Assembly (NCBI GenBank): GCA_035444285.1
Contig: DAOMOK010000007.1
Span: forward strand, 1-64,000
Reading direction: 5' to 3'
DNA from: CAADGU01 sp035444285
Lineage (GTDB): Bacteria > Chloroflexota > Anaerolineae > Promineifilales > Promineifilaceae
DNA length: 64,000 nucleotides
Each line of letters starts with the position of its first letter. Position 1 is the stretch's first letter. Positions 55,603 to 63,994 of the stretch are shown here, piece by piece. A model generated the notes under the pieces. The model had not been told where the DNA came from. It searched no databases and saw only the letters and a program-made list of their open reading frames with translations. The position numbers and the translations under genes are program-made.

Positions 55603-56856
55603 ATGAAAACCCTCATTTTAACTATTGGCTCTCGTGGCGATGTGCAGCCGTATGTAGCGTTAGGCAAAGGGCTGCAAGCTGCCGGGCACAACGTCACCAT
55701 TTGCACCGGGAACCTCTTCCAGGAAATGGTCGAGGCTCATCAACTACCGTTTCTACCCATGGATGACGAGATGATCCGTCTGACGGAAACGCCTGAAGGC
55801 AAAGCGATGATCGAAGGCGGCGGCTCCGCTTTCAAGGCCATTAGCCTGGTGAAGCCGATGATCGCCCGCATGGTGCGGGATGCCTGGGCCGCCGCCCAAA
55901 GCGTTGCACCAGATGTGATCATCTACCACCCCAAAACCCTGAGCGGCTACCACATCGGCGAAAAGCTGGGCATACCGATCATCCTGACGATGGCGCTGCC
56001 GATGTATACGCCTACACGCGCTTTTCCACTGCCCATTACCAACTTCTCGCTGGGCGGCTGGTTTAACCGGCTAACGTACCAGATGGTGCCGATGATTTCC
56101 GCGCCATATGCCGATGTGATTGGCGCCTTTCGGCAGGAGTTGGGCCTGCCCAAACGGGGACGCTTTTTGAATGAGACGCGGCTGCCAGACGGCCGTAACA
56201 CCCCCACCCTCTACGGCATCAGCCACCATCTCATCCCCCGTCCCGCCGATTGGGCGGATGCCGTGCAAGCCAGCGGTTACTGGTTCCTGGCGCAGTCGGC
56301 GAATTGGCAGCCACCAGATGACCTGGCAATCTTCTTACAGGCGGGGCCGCCGCCTGTGTACATCGGTTTTGGCAGCATGGCGGGAAAACACCCAGATAAG
56401 CTGGCAGCCATCGCCGTAGCGGCGCTGCAACAAGCAGGGCAGCGGGGCATATTGGCTACCGGTTGGGGTGGTTTACAGCCTGGCGATTTGCCGGACACCA
56501 TCTTCCAGCTAAAAGAAGCGCCACACGACTGGCTTTTCCCACAAATGGCGGCGGTGGTGCATCATGGCGGTGCGGGCACTACCGCCGCCGGGCTGCGGGC
56601 CGGTAAAGCAACCCTGATTTGCCCCTTCCTGGGCGACCAGCCATTTTGGGGTGAACGGATGTACCAATTGGGTGTAGGCCCCAAACCGATCCCACAAAAG
56701 AAACTGACGGCCGATAATCTGGCGGCGGCGCTCACTTCGCTGGTGAACGACCCATCCATCCAGCAAAAGGCGGCCTCTCTCGGCCAAAAACTGCGCGCCG
56801 AAGATGGTATTGGCGCCGCCGTAACGATTGTTGAAAAGGTGGGTCTTGGTTTGTAG
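55603..56856 (+). CDS. UGT/MGT-type glycosyltransferase (GT1)
   Basis: A 417-residue GT-B fold enzyme. N-terminal MKTLILTIGSRGDVQPYVAL is typical of sterol/macrolide-type UDP-glycosyltransferases. The donor-binding signature is FPQMAAVVHHGGAGTTAAGL, with the HHGGAGTT core near 311-319. It transfers a sugar to a small lipophilic acceptor, perhaps a sterol, polyketide or antibiotic. AAAGGA precedes the ATG at 55603. TetR control would fit inducible detoxification or tailoring by glycosylation. Confidence 0.9.
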   Translation: MKTLILTIGSRGDVQPYVALGKGLQAAGHNVTICTGNLFQEMVEAHQLPFLPMDDEMIRLTETPEGKAMIEGGGSAFKAISLVKPMIARMVRDAWAAAQSVAPDVIIYHPKTLSGYHIGEKLGIPIILTMALPMYTPTRAFPLPITNFSLGGWFNRLTYQMVPMISAPYADVIGAFRQELGLPKRGRFLNETRLPDGRNTPTLYGISHHLIPRPADWADAVQASGYWFLAQSANWQPPDDLAIFLQAGPPPVYIGFGSMAGKHPDKLAAIAVAALQQAGQRGILATGWGGLQPGDLPDTIFQLKEAPHDWLFPQMAAVVHHGGAGTTAAGLRAGKATLICPFLGDQPFWGERMYQLGVGPKPIPQKKLTADNLAAALTSLVNDPSIQQKAASLGQKLRAEDGIGAAVTIVEKVGLGL

Positions 56857-56906
56857 GTGGCGATTTATCGCCGTTGGCGATAAATCACCTACTACGAACG
56901 AAGGAG
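56854..56906. repeat. GTAGGTGGCGATTTATCGCC / GGCGATAAATCACCTACTAC repeat (family F)
   Basis: Arms TTTGTAGGTGGCGATTTATCG and CGATAAATCACCTACTACG around CCGTTGG. It starts at the stop codon of the glycosyltransferase and fills the convergent gap to the ornithine cyclodeaminase-like gene. Confidence 0.85.
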
Positions 56907-56908
56907 GC

Positions 56909-57898
56909 TTAGAGGTCTAGCAGTGTTCCCAGCCCCATTTGCGCCGCATTTTCCAGGGCAATGCGCCCGGCAATGGCATCCTGCACGGCCGTGCCCACCG
57001 ACTTAAACAGCGTGATTTGCTGCGGGTGGGTACGGCCGTCCTTTATGCCCGCCACAATCTCCCCCAACTCGGCGTGGATGTGGCCCGCCGTAATCAACCC
57101 CTGCTGGATGGGAATGAGCAGATCACCCGTTTCGGCCAGTACCCCTTCCCGTGAATCTACTACCAGCAGCGCCCGCTGCACGGTGATGGCGTCAATTTCC
57201 TGCACTGTTGGCTGGTACGAACCAATAGCGTTGATGTGCGTGCCTGGTTTCAGGTCACGGCCGTCAAAAACGGGCGTGGCTGAGGTAGTAGCGGCACAGA
57301 TGATGTCGGCGTCATGCACGGCCGTAGCCGCATCCGCCACCACCCGTACATGGGCGGGAATCGGCCCCACGCCCGCCATCTCGGCGGCAAAGGCTGCCGC
57401 TTGCGCCTGATCTGGACTGTAAACGCGCACTTCGCTGATGGCGCGCACCGTGCAAACCGCTTCCAGTTGGGTGCGCGCCTGGACGCCGCTGCCCAAGATA
57501 GCCACAATGTGCGCCTCGCGCCGGGCCAACAGATCGGTGGCGGCCCCGGAACCGGCCCCCGTGCGAATGGCGGTGAGGGCGCTGCCTTCCAGGAGAGCAG
57601 ACGGCCGTCCCGTTTCCGCATCAATCACCAGCACCAGCCCATTGATCACCCGTTCGCCGCGTCTGGCGTTTTGGGGAAAGACGGAGACCACTTTCACCGC
57701 CAGCGCCCCATCCTGCGGCAGATAGGCGGGCATTACCAGCGTCGTGCCCTGGTGGGGGGTGATGTCCAGGTGCGCACGCAAAGGGGCTATCGCCAACCCG
57801 GCTGACAGTTGGGCATACGCCGATTTCATCCCGGCAATGGCGGCGGCCATAGGCAGGGCTTTTTTTACATCCGTAGCCGACAATACCCGCAAATTCAT
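56909..57898 (-). CDS. Ornithine cyclodeaminase/mu-crystallin family protein
   Basis: A 329-residue NAD(P)-dependent protein of the OCD/mu-crystallin family. LRVLSATDVKKALPMAAAI opens the dimerisation domain. The Rossmann motif VAILGSGVQARTQLEAVC is near 131-148 and ARREAHIV precedes it. Family members include ornithine cyclodeaminase, ketimine reductases and N-alkyl-amino-acid dehydrogenases; the exact one is not resolvable. It is on the same strand as the liv operon, 120 bp after livF, with a repeat between. Confidence 0.88.
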   Translation of the reverse strand: MNLRVLSATDVKKALPMAAAIAGMKSAYAQLSAGLAIAPLRAHLDITPHQGTTLVMPAYLPQDGALAVKVVSVFPQNARRGERVINGLVLVIDAETGRPSALLEGSALTAIRTGAGSGAATDLLARREAHIVAILGSGVQARTQLEAVCTVRAISEVRVYSPDQAQAAAFAAEMAGVGPIPAHVRVVADAATAVHDADIICAATTSATPVFDGRDLKPGTHINAIGSYQPTVQEIDAITVQRALLVVDSREGVLAETGDLLIPIQQGLITAGHIHAELGEIVAGIKDGRTHPQQITLFKSVGTAVQDAIAGRIALENAAQMGLGTLLDL

Positions 57899-57937
57899 AC
57901 TCTTGTGATAGCTCTTTGAGAATTCAGAGAGTTGACA

Positions 57938-57992
57938 ACTTGTGATGCGTGATGCGTGACCAGAGAGAATTCACACATCACGCATCATAGCT
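57938..57992. repeat. GTGATGCGTGATGCGTGA / CACATCACGCATCA repeat (family B)
   Basis: Tandem TGATGCG words facing inverted CATCACGCATCAT around GAATTC-rich sequence. It separates livF from the cyclodeaminase-like gene. Confidence 0.85.
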
Positions 57993-58017
57993 CCATTCCT
58001 AAAGAGCCTTTGTTATT

Positions 58018-58731
58018 TTACTGGATGCCCAGATAGAGGTTGCGCACTTCGGCGTTGTTTTGCAGGGCAACGGCCGTGTCGTTCAGCCGAATCTCCCCCG
58101 TTTGCAGCACGTAGCCGCGCCGGGAAACCTGCAACGCCTTATGGGCGTTTTGTTCCACCAATAAAATGGTTGTGCCCGTCTTGTTAATATCGGTGACGGT
58201 GGCAAAGATCAAGTCTACCAGCACCGGCGCCAGCCCCATTGAAGGCTCATCCAACAGCAGCAGACGCGGCCGAGACATCATCGCCCGGCCCATTGCCAGC
58301 ATTTGCTGTTCGCCGCCGCTGAGCGTGCCTGCCACCTGGGTGCGCCGTTCGGCCAGACGGGGAAACAGGTGATACACCTTCTCCTTGTCCTCGTTGATGC
58401 CCGCTTTGTCGTTTCGGGTGTATGCGCCCATTTCCAGATTTTCTTGCACCGACAGTTTGGAAAAGATGCCGCGCCCTTCAGGCACCATAGCAATGCCTTT
58501 ACCCACCAATTGGTGCGCGGCATAGTGGCTCAAATCCTCGCCATCGAACTGAATGTTACCGCCACGCGGGTGCAGCAAGCCGCAGATGGTGCGCAGCGTA
58601 GTCGTTTTGCCGGCGCCATTACCCCCAATGAGGCAAACAATTTCGCCTTTTTCTACCGTCAATGAAACCCCTTTGAGGGCATGGATGTTGCCATAATAGG
58701 CATGGATGTCATTAACTTCTAGTAGCGCCAT
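58018..58731 (-). CDS. livF: Branched-chain amino acid ABC transporter ATPase LivF
   Basis: A 237-residue ABC ATPase. Walker A GGNGAGKTTTLRTI near 37-50, signature LSGGEQQMLAMGRAM near 138-152, Walker B PRLLLLDEPSMGLAPVL near 155-171, and a switch histidine region VEQNAHKAL. The AYYGNIHALKGVSLTV N-terminus is specific for LivF. The ATG at 58731 with GGAGGTCC upstream overlaps livG by 20 bp. Powers import together with LivG. Confidence 0.94.
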   Translation of the reverse strand: MALLEVNDIHAYYGNIHALKGVSLTVEKGEIVCLIGGNGAGKTTTLRTICGLLHPRGGNIQFDGEDLSHYAAHQLVGKGIAMVPEGRGIFSKLSVQENLEMGAYTRNDKAGINEDKEKVYHLFPRLAERRTQVAGTLSGGEQQMLAMGRAMMSRPRLLLLDEPSMGLAPVLVDLIFATVTDINKTGTTILLVEQNAHKALQVSRRGYVLQTGEIRLNDTAVALQNNAEVRNLYLGIQ

Positions 58732-59533
58732 GTCGGACCTCCGCTTTTTTACTGTAATCTTCCAGGGCGCTGCTGCCCAAATACGCTTCAATCACACGCG
58801 GGTTCTTTTGAATTTCGGCCGGCAATCCTTCGGCGATCTTTTTGCCAAAGTCCATGACGATGATGCGTTCGGAAATGCCCATCACCACCCGCATGTCATG
58901 TTCGATGAGCATGATGGTGATGCCCAATTCATTGCGCAGCGTCTGGATAAATTCGGTGGTTTCGGCCGTTTCTTTTGGATTCATCCCGGCAGTGGGTTCA
59001 TCTAGCAGCAGCAGTTTGGGTTGGCTGGCCAGGGCGCGGCCAATTTCCAGACGGCGCTGGTCGCCATAGGGCAGGTTTTTAGCCAGCAGGTCGCCTTTGC
59101 CGCGCAGCCCCACAAAACGGAGCAGGCGGGTAGCTTCTTCAGCGGCGGCGGCTTCATCTTTTCGGGTATGGGGCGTGCCAAAGATAGCGCCTAACCAGCG
59201 TGATTTCAGGTGGCGCTCCTGGCCGACAAGCAGGTTTTCAATGACGCTCATGTTGTTGAAGAGGCGGATATTTTGGAAGGTGCGGGCAATGCCCAGGCGA
59301 GTAATCTGGACGGAGGTACGGCCGTTCAGCCGCTTGCCATCAAAAATCAATTCCCCATCATCAATCTGGTAGAAACCGGTAATCAGGTTAAAAAAGGTCG
59401 TCTTGCCTGCCCCGTTGGGACCAATGATGCTGACAATAGAGCCTTTTTCAATATGAAAATCCAGTGAATCCACCGCCACCAGACCGCCAAAACGTTTGGT
59501 CATTTTGTTGGCTATCAGGATGTCCTCACTCAT
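58712..59533 (-). CDS. livG: Branched-chain amino acid ABC transporter ATPase LivG
   Basis: A 273-residue ABC ATPase. N-terminal NKMTKRFGGLVAVDSLDFHI, Walker A GPNGAGKTTFFNLITGFY near 42-59, signature LPYGDQRRLEIGRAL and Walker B PKLLLLDEPTAGMNP near 170. The degenerate signature (YGDQRR instead of SGGQ) is normal for LivG. It overlaps livF downstream by 20 bp. The start is the ATG at 59533. Confidence 0.94.
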   Translation of the reverse strand: MSEDILIANKMTKRFGGLVAVDSLDFHIEKGSIVSIIGPNGAGKTTFFNLITGFYQIDDGELIFDGKRLNGRTSVQITRLGIARTFQNIRLFNNMSVIENLLVGQERHLKSRWLGAIFGTPHTRKDEAAAAEEATRLLRFVGLRGKGDLLAKNLPYGDQRRLEIGRALASQPKLLLLDEPTAGMNPKETAETTEFIQTLRNELGITIMLIEHDMRVVMGISERIIVMDFGKKIAEGLPAEIQKNPRVIEAYLGSSALEDYSKKAEVRHGATRS

Positions 59534-59552
59534 AGTTGTTATCCTTTCTTTT

Positions 59553-59621
59553 CCGTAATCCAATCCGTAGTCCGTAATGCGTAACCCGTAGTCTGATTGC
59601 GGACAACGGATTACGCATTAC
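59553..59621. repeat. CCGTAATCCAATCCG / CGGATTACGCATTACC repeat (family A)
   Basis: Left words CCGTAATCCAATCCGTAG, right words ACAACGGATTACGC around GATTGC, in the livM-livG gap. Confidence 0.85.
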
Positions 59622-59626
59622 CAGCC

Positions 59627-61387
59627 TCAATCCATCTTCGGCGGTTCGGCCGTCTGCCCATGACTGATCACTTCTGAATGCGCGACGCCCAGGTCGGCAG
59701 TCGCTTCCATGGCGTCATAAAGTTCGCGGCGGCGGGTGGCGGAAGGCCACAGCCCTTCGGGCCGCCGCAGCATAACCACAATGAGCAGCGCCCCGTAAAT
59801 GAGCAGCCGGTACTCCTGAAATTCGCGCAGCAGTTCAGGCGCGCCAATGAGCAAAAAGGCGCCCAACACAATACCAGGAATGCTGCCCATGCCACCGATG
59901 ATAATAATGCTCAACACGTTGATGGAGACAAACAGGTTGAAACTCTGTGGAAAAACGGTGCCCAACTTGGCGGCAAAGATGGCCCCGGCCACGCCACCGG
60001 CAGCGGCGCTGAGGGTAAAGGCCAGCAGTTTGGTGAGAACGGTGTCAATACCCATGGCGGCAGCCACATCTTCATCTTCGCGCAGCGCCATCCACTGCCG
60101 GCCGGTGCGGGAATTGTTCAGCCGTACCGAAACAAAGAGCATGGCGATACAGGCTACCAGAATAATGTAGTAGAAATGCTCCGGCCGCGAAAAAGCGAAG
60201 CCGCCAATGGCCGGATTTTCCAGCGCCAGAATGCCTTGCGGCCCGCCAATACGGGTCGCCAGCCAGTCAGACAGCACCAGCACACGAATGATTTCACCAA
60301 AACCCAATGTGGCGATGGCCAGGTAGTCGCCACGCATCCGCAACACGGGCAGGGCCAACATGAAGCCGGTAAACATGGCCGCCAGCAAGGCAATGGGGAT
60401 GACAAACCAGAAGGGAATTGGCCCGATGCCGTACTGGCTGGTGGTGGTGAGCACGGCCGTGACATACGCCCCCACCGCAAAATTGGTCACATACCCCAGG
60501 TCAAGCAGCCCGGCCAACCCCACCGCAATATTCAACCCCAGCCCCATGAGGATGTACAGACCCACGTTGTCCAGCACCTCGCTGAGATAAGTGCCCAGTA
60601 CCCAGGGCAGGATCAACAAAATAATGCCGCCGATGCTGACGCCGCCCCATCGTACCGGTCTTTGCCGGGGGGCCGCAAATTGCTGCCAGCGACCCCGCAC
60701 CTGCGCGCCGCGCTGCTGCCAGAACAACACCACGCCAAAGGTGATGAGAAAAATGCCAACGGCCGTGTACCAACGCATGACCCCGCTCTGGAAAAAGAGG
60801 CGGGCGAAGTTGTTACTCACCCGTTCGCGTAAAATAACCACAAACAATTCGCTCAACAGGGCAATGCCCAGCGCCGTCACCAGACCAATAACCAGCGCCC
60901 GCCGCCAACGGGGGTTCAGCAGCGCCAACCCGCTGCCAGCCACACCCGACGCCAGCAGCACCATCAGCAAAATCAGAACACCCACCACCACACTCTCACG
61001 GCCAAAGGTCAGGATACTCACCAGTTGCGGCGAGATATTCACAAACATGACCCGGATGTTGGTGTTATTCGCCAGAAAAATAAGAGCAAGGAGGGGGAGT
61101 ATGTCTAATGCACCAATGGCGGCCCCTGCCGCCAGAATCTTACCGCTGGACTGCCCGGCCATTTTACGTGCGGCAAAAAAGGCCATCATCAATGGCGGGG
61201 CAATCAGCAACACCTGCCCCAGCGTGATGTAACCCGCAATAACCTCCCGCTGATTAAACGTGGCAATCATGCCAATTGCCGCCACATACGCGGACACCAC
61301 CCCGGCCAACAAGCCATACCGCAGCAGGGCACGGCCGTCGAATTTTTTCTCATCTATTCCATGTGACATTGCCATTTGTGCCATCAT
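59627..61387 (-). CDS. livM: Branched-chain amino acid ABC permease LivM with long N-terminal extension
   Basis: A 586-residue permease, much longer than the usual 300-350 aa. The C-terminal LivM core (about 260-560) has LGLNIAVGLAGLLDLGYVTNFAVGAYV, LRMRGDYLAIATLGFGEIIRV and GGMGSIPGIVLGAFLLIGAPELL. The first 250 residues hold six or seven further hydrophobic spans with no LivM match. They may be an extra membrane domain fused to the permease. The order livK-livH-livM-livG-livF is complete. Confidence 0.9.
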   Translation of the reverse strand: MMAQMAMSHGIDEKKFDGRALLRYGLLAGVVSAYVAAIGMIATFNQREVIAGYITLGQVLLIAPPLMMAFFAARKMAGQSSGKILAAGAAIGALDILPLLALIFLANNTNIRVMFVNISPQLVSILTFGRESVVVGVLILLMVLLASGVAGSGLALLNPRWRRALVIGLVTALGIALLSELFVVILRERVSNNFARLFFQSGVMRWYTAVGIFLITFGVVLFWQQRGAQVRGRWQQFAAPRQRPVRWGGVSIGGIILLILPWVLGTYLSEVLDNVGLYILMGLGLNIAVGLAGLLDLGYVTNFAVGAYVTAVLTTTSQYGIGPIPFWFVIPIALLAAMFTGFMLALPVLRMRGDYLAIATLGFGEIIRVLVLSDWLATRIGGPQGILALENPAIGGFAFSRPEHFYYIILVACIAMLFVSVRLNNSRTGRQWMALREDEDVAAAMGIDTVLTKLLAFTLSAAAGGVAGAIFAAKLGTVFPQSFNLFVSINVLSIIIIGGMGSIPGIVLGAFLLIGAPELLREFQEYRLLIYGALLIVVMLRRPEGLWPSATRRRELYDAMEATADLGVAHSEVISHGQTAEPPKMD

Positions 61388-61396
61388 TCACCTGCC

Positions 61397-62470
61397 TTAT
61401 GCTTTCTTTTCGCTCAGCCGTTCACCCAAAATACCTTGTGGCCGGAAGATGAGCACCAACACCAACATTGTAAACGCAATGGCATCCTTCAACTGATTGG
61501 CGCCAGCAATACCCAGTCCTTCCAAAACCAGGTTTGGCCCCACCGATTCAATTACCCCCAGAAAAAGCCCACCTAACATAGCGCCGGGGACGCTGCCAAT
61601 ACCCCCCAAAACGGCCGCTGTAAACGCCTTGATACCCGGAATAAAACCCATATAAAAGTACACACCTTGTGGCCGGTATAGTCCATTGATGACCCCGGCC
61701 GCACCCGCCAGCATCCCGCCCAGGGCAAAGGTAGTGAAAATGACTCGATTAATATCAATCCCCATCAACGCGGCCACTTCTTTGTCTTCAGACACGGCCC
61801 GCATAGATTTGCCCATTTTCGTGCGTTCTACCAGCCAGTACAGACCCGACATCAAGAGCAACGCGGCAAAAAACACAAAGACTTGCACCACCGGAACTGA
61901 TATGTTGCCGATGTTAAAAGTGCCGCTCAACACCGTCACCGACGGATAGGATTGAAAGCCAGAACCATAAAAACCACGAAAACTATATTGCAGGAAAAAA
62001 GAGGCGCCAATCGCGGTAATCAGCGGTACCAAACGCGGCGCGCCACGCAGTGGCCGATACGCGATCCGCTCCAGCAGCACCGCCACCGACATGGAAATAA
62101 ATGCCGCAAACGCCATTAAAATTAAAATAGCCAGGAAAGGATAGGTATTTAGAAAACCAATCCGATTAAAATAATTGGCAAGAAAAACAGTGGTAAACGC
62201 CCCCGCCATAAACACTTCCCCATGCGCAAAATTGATCATGAGCAGAATGCCATAAACCAGCGTATATCCCAGGGCAATCAACGCATAAATACTGCCCTGA
62301 GCCAGGCCGGAAATGCTCAAACTAATCCAGGTGTTGATCGTGTATTTGCCGGAAGTAAGTGTATTAAAAGCCCCCACTACGATCAATAAGATAATGACAA
62401 TGCGCAGCCCCCACAGAAATATGTCCACCCACGATACCGCGTCAAACCGGCGCTGCAAATCTTCCCTCAT
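61397..62470 (-). CDS. livH: Branched-chain amino acid ABC permease LivH
   Basis: A 357-residue permease with about eight spans. LIALGYTLVYGILLMINFAHGEVFMAGAF and GKSMRAVSEDKEVAALMGIDINRVI (the EAA-like loop) are typical for LivH. The ATG at 62470 follows GAGGTGG; the frame is open further upstream only through the palindrome region. It is downstream of the binding protein gene and a hairpin. Confidence 0.93.
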   Translation of the reverse strand: MREDLQRRFDAVSWVDIFLWGLRIVIILLIVVGAFNTLTSGKYTINTWISLSISGLAQGSIYALIALGYTLVYGILLMINFAHGEVFMAGAFTTVFLANYFNRIGFLNTYPFLAILILMAFAAFISMSVAVLLERIAYRPLRGAPRLVPLITAIGASFFLQYSFRGFYGSGFQSYPSVTVLSGTFNIGNISVPVVQVFVFFAALLLMSGLYWLVERTKMGKSMRAVSEDKEVAALMGIDINRVIFTTFALGGMLAGAAGVINGLYRPQGVYFYMGFIPGIKAFTAAVLGGIGSVPGAMLGGLFLGVIESVGPNLVLEGLGIAGANQLKDAIAFTMLVLVLIFRPQGILGERLSEKKA

Positions 62471-62497
62471 ATAACCACCTCTTCCTCGATTTACAGA

Positions 62498-62527
62498 ATG
62501 AGCCAGGGGAAGATTCCCCTGGCTCAT
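62498..62527. terminator. Intra-operon hairpin between livK and livH
   Basis: Perfect 14-bp stem ATGAGCCAGGGGAA / TTCCCCTGGCTCAT with loop GA. It lies between livK and livH on the minus strand and, without a strong T-run, could attenuate transcription or stabilise the livK mRNA so that more binding protein is made. Confidence 0.65.
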
Positions 62528-62578
62528 CATGGTTGTTGTTTCATTTACCTGAAATCATCCCGTTTTCAGGAAAGATGA

Positions 62579-63802
62579 CTACGGCGTCCAGACAACGGCG
62601 GGCGGCCAGGCGCCGCCACTCACTTCCGCGTCACTCACCCGGTAAATGCCCAGAGCTTCACCGGTGGCACAGTCGCCTGTAGCGTTGCAGGCCAGTGTGC
62701 CCGTGACACCGCGGAAACCGGCGGTGGCGGTAACGGCATCACGCAATGCCTGACGTGGTATCAGAACGGTGCCATCGTCACCTTTGATAGCTACCTTTTC
62801 AATGGCGTCTAACAGAATGTTGGTGGCGTCATACGCATGGGCATGGAAGCCGCTGGGGGGGGAGCCGCCAAACTTGGCATCCCATTTTGCCAGCAATTGT
62901 TGATAGGCGTCACCTTCTACATAGGGGCCGGACAGATACATGCCGACAGATGCCGGGCCGGTGTTTACCGGGAAGCTGGCAGACAGCAAACCATCCGCGC
63001 CAAACAGATTGGTGTTCTCTAAACCGGCTACTTCTTTGGCCTGGGCAGCGATGAAGTTGCCTTCCGGCTCAAAGATGGGGAAATAAAGGACGTCAGGTGA
63101 ATCGGCGCCGATGCTGGTGAGAATGGGGCGCATGTCGGTATCACCCACATTTACCGCGCCCTGGAAGGTAACGGTGCCGCCCAATTCCTTGAAGCGGTCG
63201 GCAAACACGCCTTGCAAACCATCGGCGTAGGGGCTGCCATCATGGATGGTAGCTGCGGTACGGGCGCCCAGTTCATTGTAGGCGTAATCGGCGGCGACAC
63301 GGCCCTGGAACAGGTCATTGTGGGCGGTGCGATAATAACCGGGATGCCAGGTGCCATTGGCGTCTGTGAGCGCTGGGGCGGTGTTGGATGGAGAAATCAT
63401 CAACATACCCGCTTCGCTGATGGTGGGCAGACCGGCAGTGGCTTCACTGGAGCAGCTGGTGCCAATGATGCCTACAATCTGCGTATCGGCGGCGATCTTT
63501 TGGGCAGCGGTCTGCCCGCCTTCGGCACTACAGCCAGTATCTTCACCGGTCAGTTGAATCGTATGATCCAGCAGCTTACCACCGCGATCATCAATGGCAA
63601 TTTCAATGCCACCACGGGAATCTTCGCCCAGAAAGGCGGTGGCGCCGGAGATGGTGAGCATGTAAGCAATGCGAATGGGTTCATCGGGGGCAATGGTGAC
63701 GCAGCCAATTTCGTCTTCACATTCTGGCGCGCCGCCGCCACAGGCAGACAAGGCCAACGCAAAAAGCATGGCAGCTAACAACAATAAGAAAATTCGTTTC
63801 AT
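62579..63802 (-). CDS. livK: Branched-chain amino acid ABC substrate-binding lipoprotein LivK-like
   Basis: A 407-residue lipoprotein. The lipobox LSAC at residues 18-21 ends a signal peptide, so it is membrane anchored outside the cell. The periplasmic-binding fold starts IRIAYMLTISGATAFLGEDSRGGIEIAIDD, a typical type-1 Leu/Ile/Val-binding start. Several Cys pairs (CEDEIGC, CSAEGG, CNATGDC) suggest disulfides. AGGAGGAG precedes the ATG. A consensus promoter lies at 63967-63994. Substrates may be amino acids, amides or urea. Confidence 0.93.
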   Translation of the reverse strand: MKRIFLLLLAAMLFALALSACGGGAPECEDEIGCVTIAPDEPIRIAYMLTISGATAFLGEDSRGGIEIAIDDRGGKLLDHTIQLTGEDTGCSAEGGQTAAQKIAADTQIVGIIGTSCSSEATAGLPTISEAGMLMISPSNTAPALTDANGTWHPGYYRTAHNDLFQGRVAADYAYNELGARTAATIHDGSPYADGLQGVFADRFKELGGTVTFQGAVNVGDTDMRPILTSIGADSPDVLYFPIFEPEGNFIAAQAKEVAGLENTNLFGADGLLSASFPVNTGPASVGMYLSGPYVEGDAYQQLLAKWDAKFGGSPPSGFHAHAYDATNILLDAIEKVAIKGDDGTVLIPRQALRDAVTATAGFRGVTGTLACNATGDCATGEALGIYRVSDAEVSGGAWPPAVVWTP

Positions 63803-63966
63803 GGGGTTCTCCTCCTACAAGAGTGTTGGTTGAAACTTGAAAATGGTTATTGAATCACTATGGACACTATTTCCGTTATTCATGCAGCTTGGGCATCGGT
63901 TATACGTTGTCTGCACCACCTCCTTCCTCAGGTTTGAAAACGGGTTGAGGTATAGATGAGATGAGG

Positions 63967-63994
63967 ATTCTATTAAATTATTGTGGGTTGTCAA
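63967..63994 (-). promoter_or_regulatory. Promoter of the liv operon
   Basis: Minus-strand TTGACA (63989-63994), 16-bp spacer and TAGAAT (63967-63972), about 165 bp upstream of the livK ATG. Confidence 0.75.
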
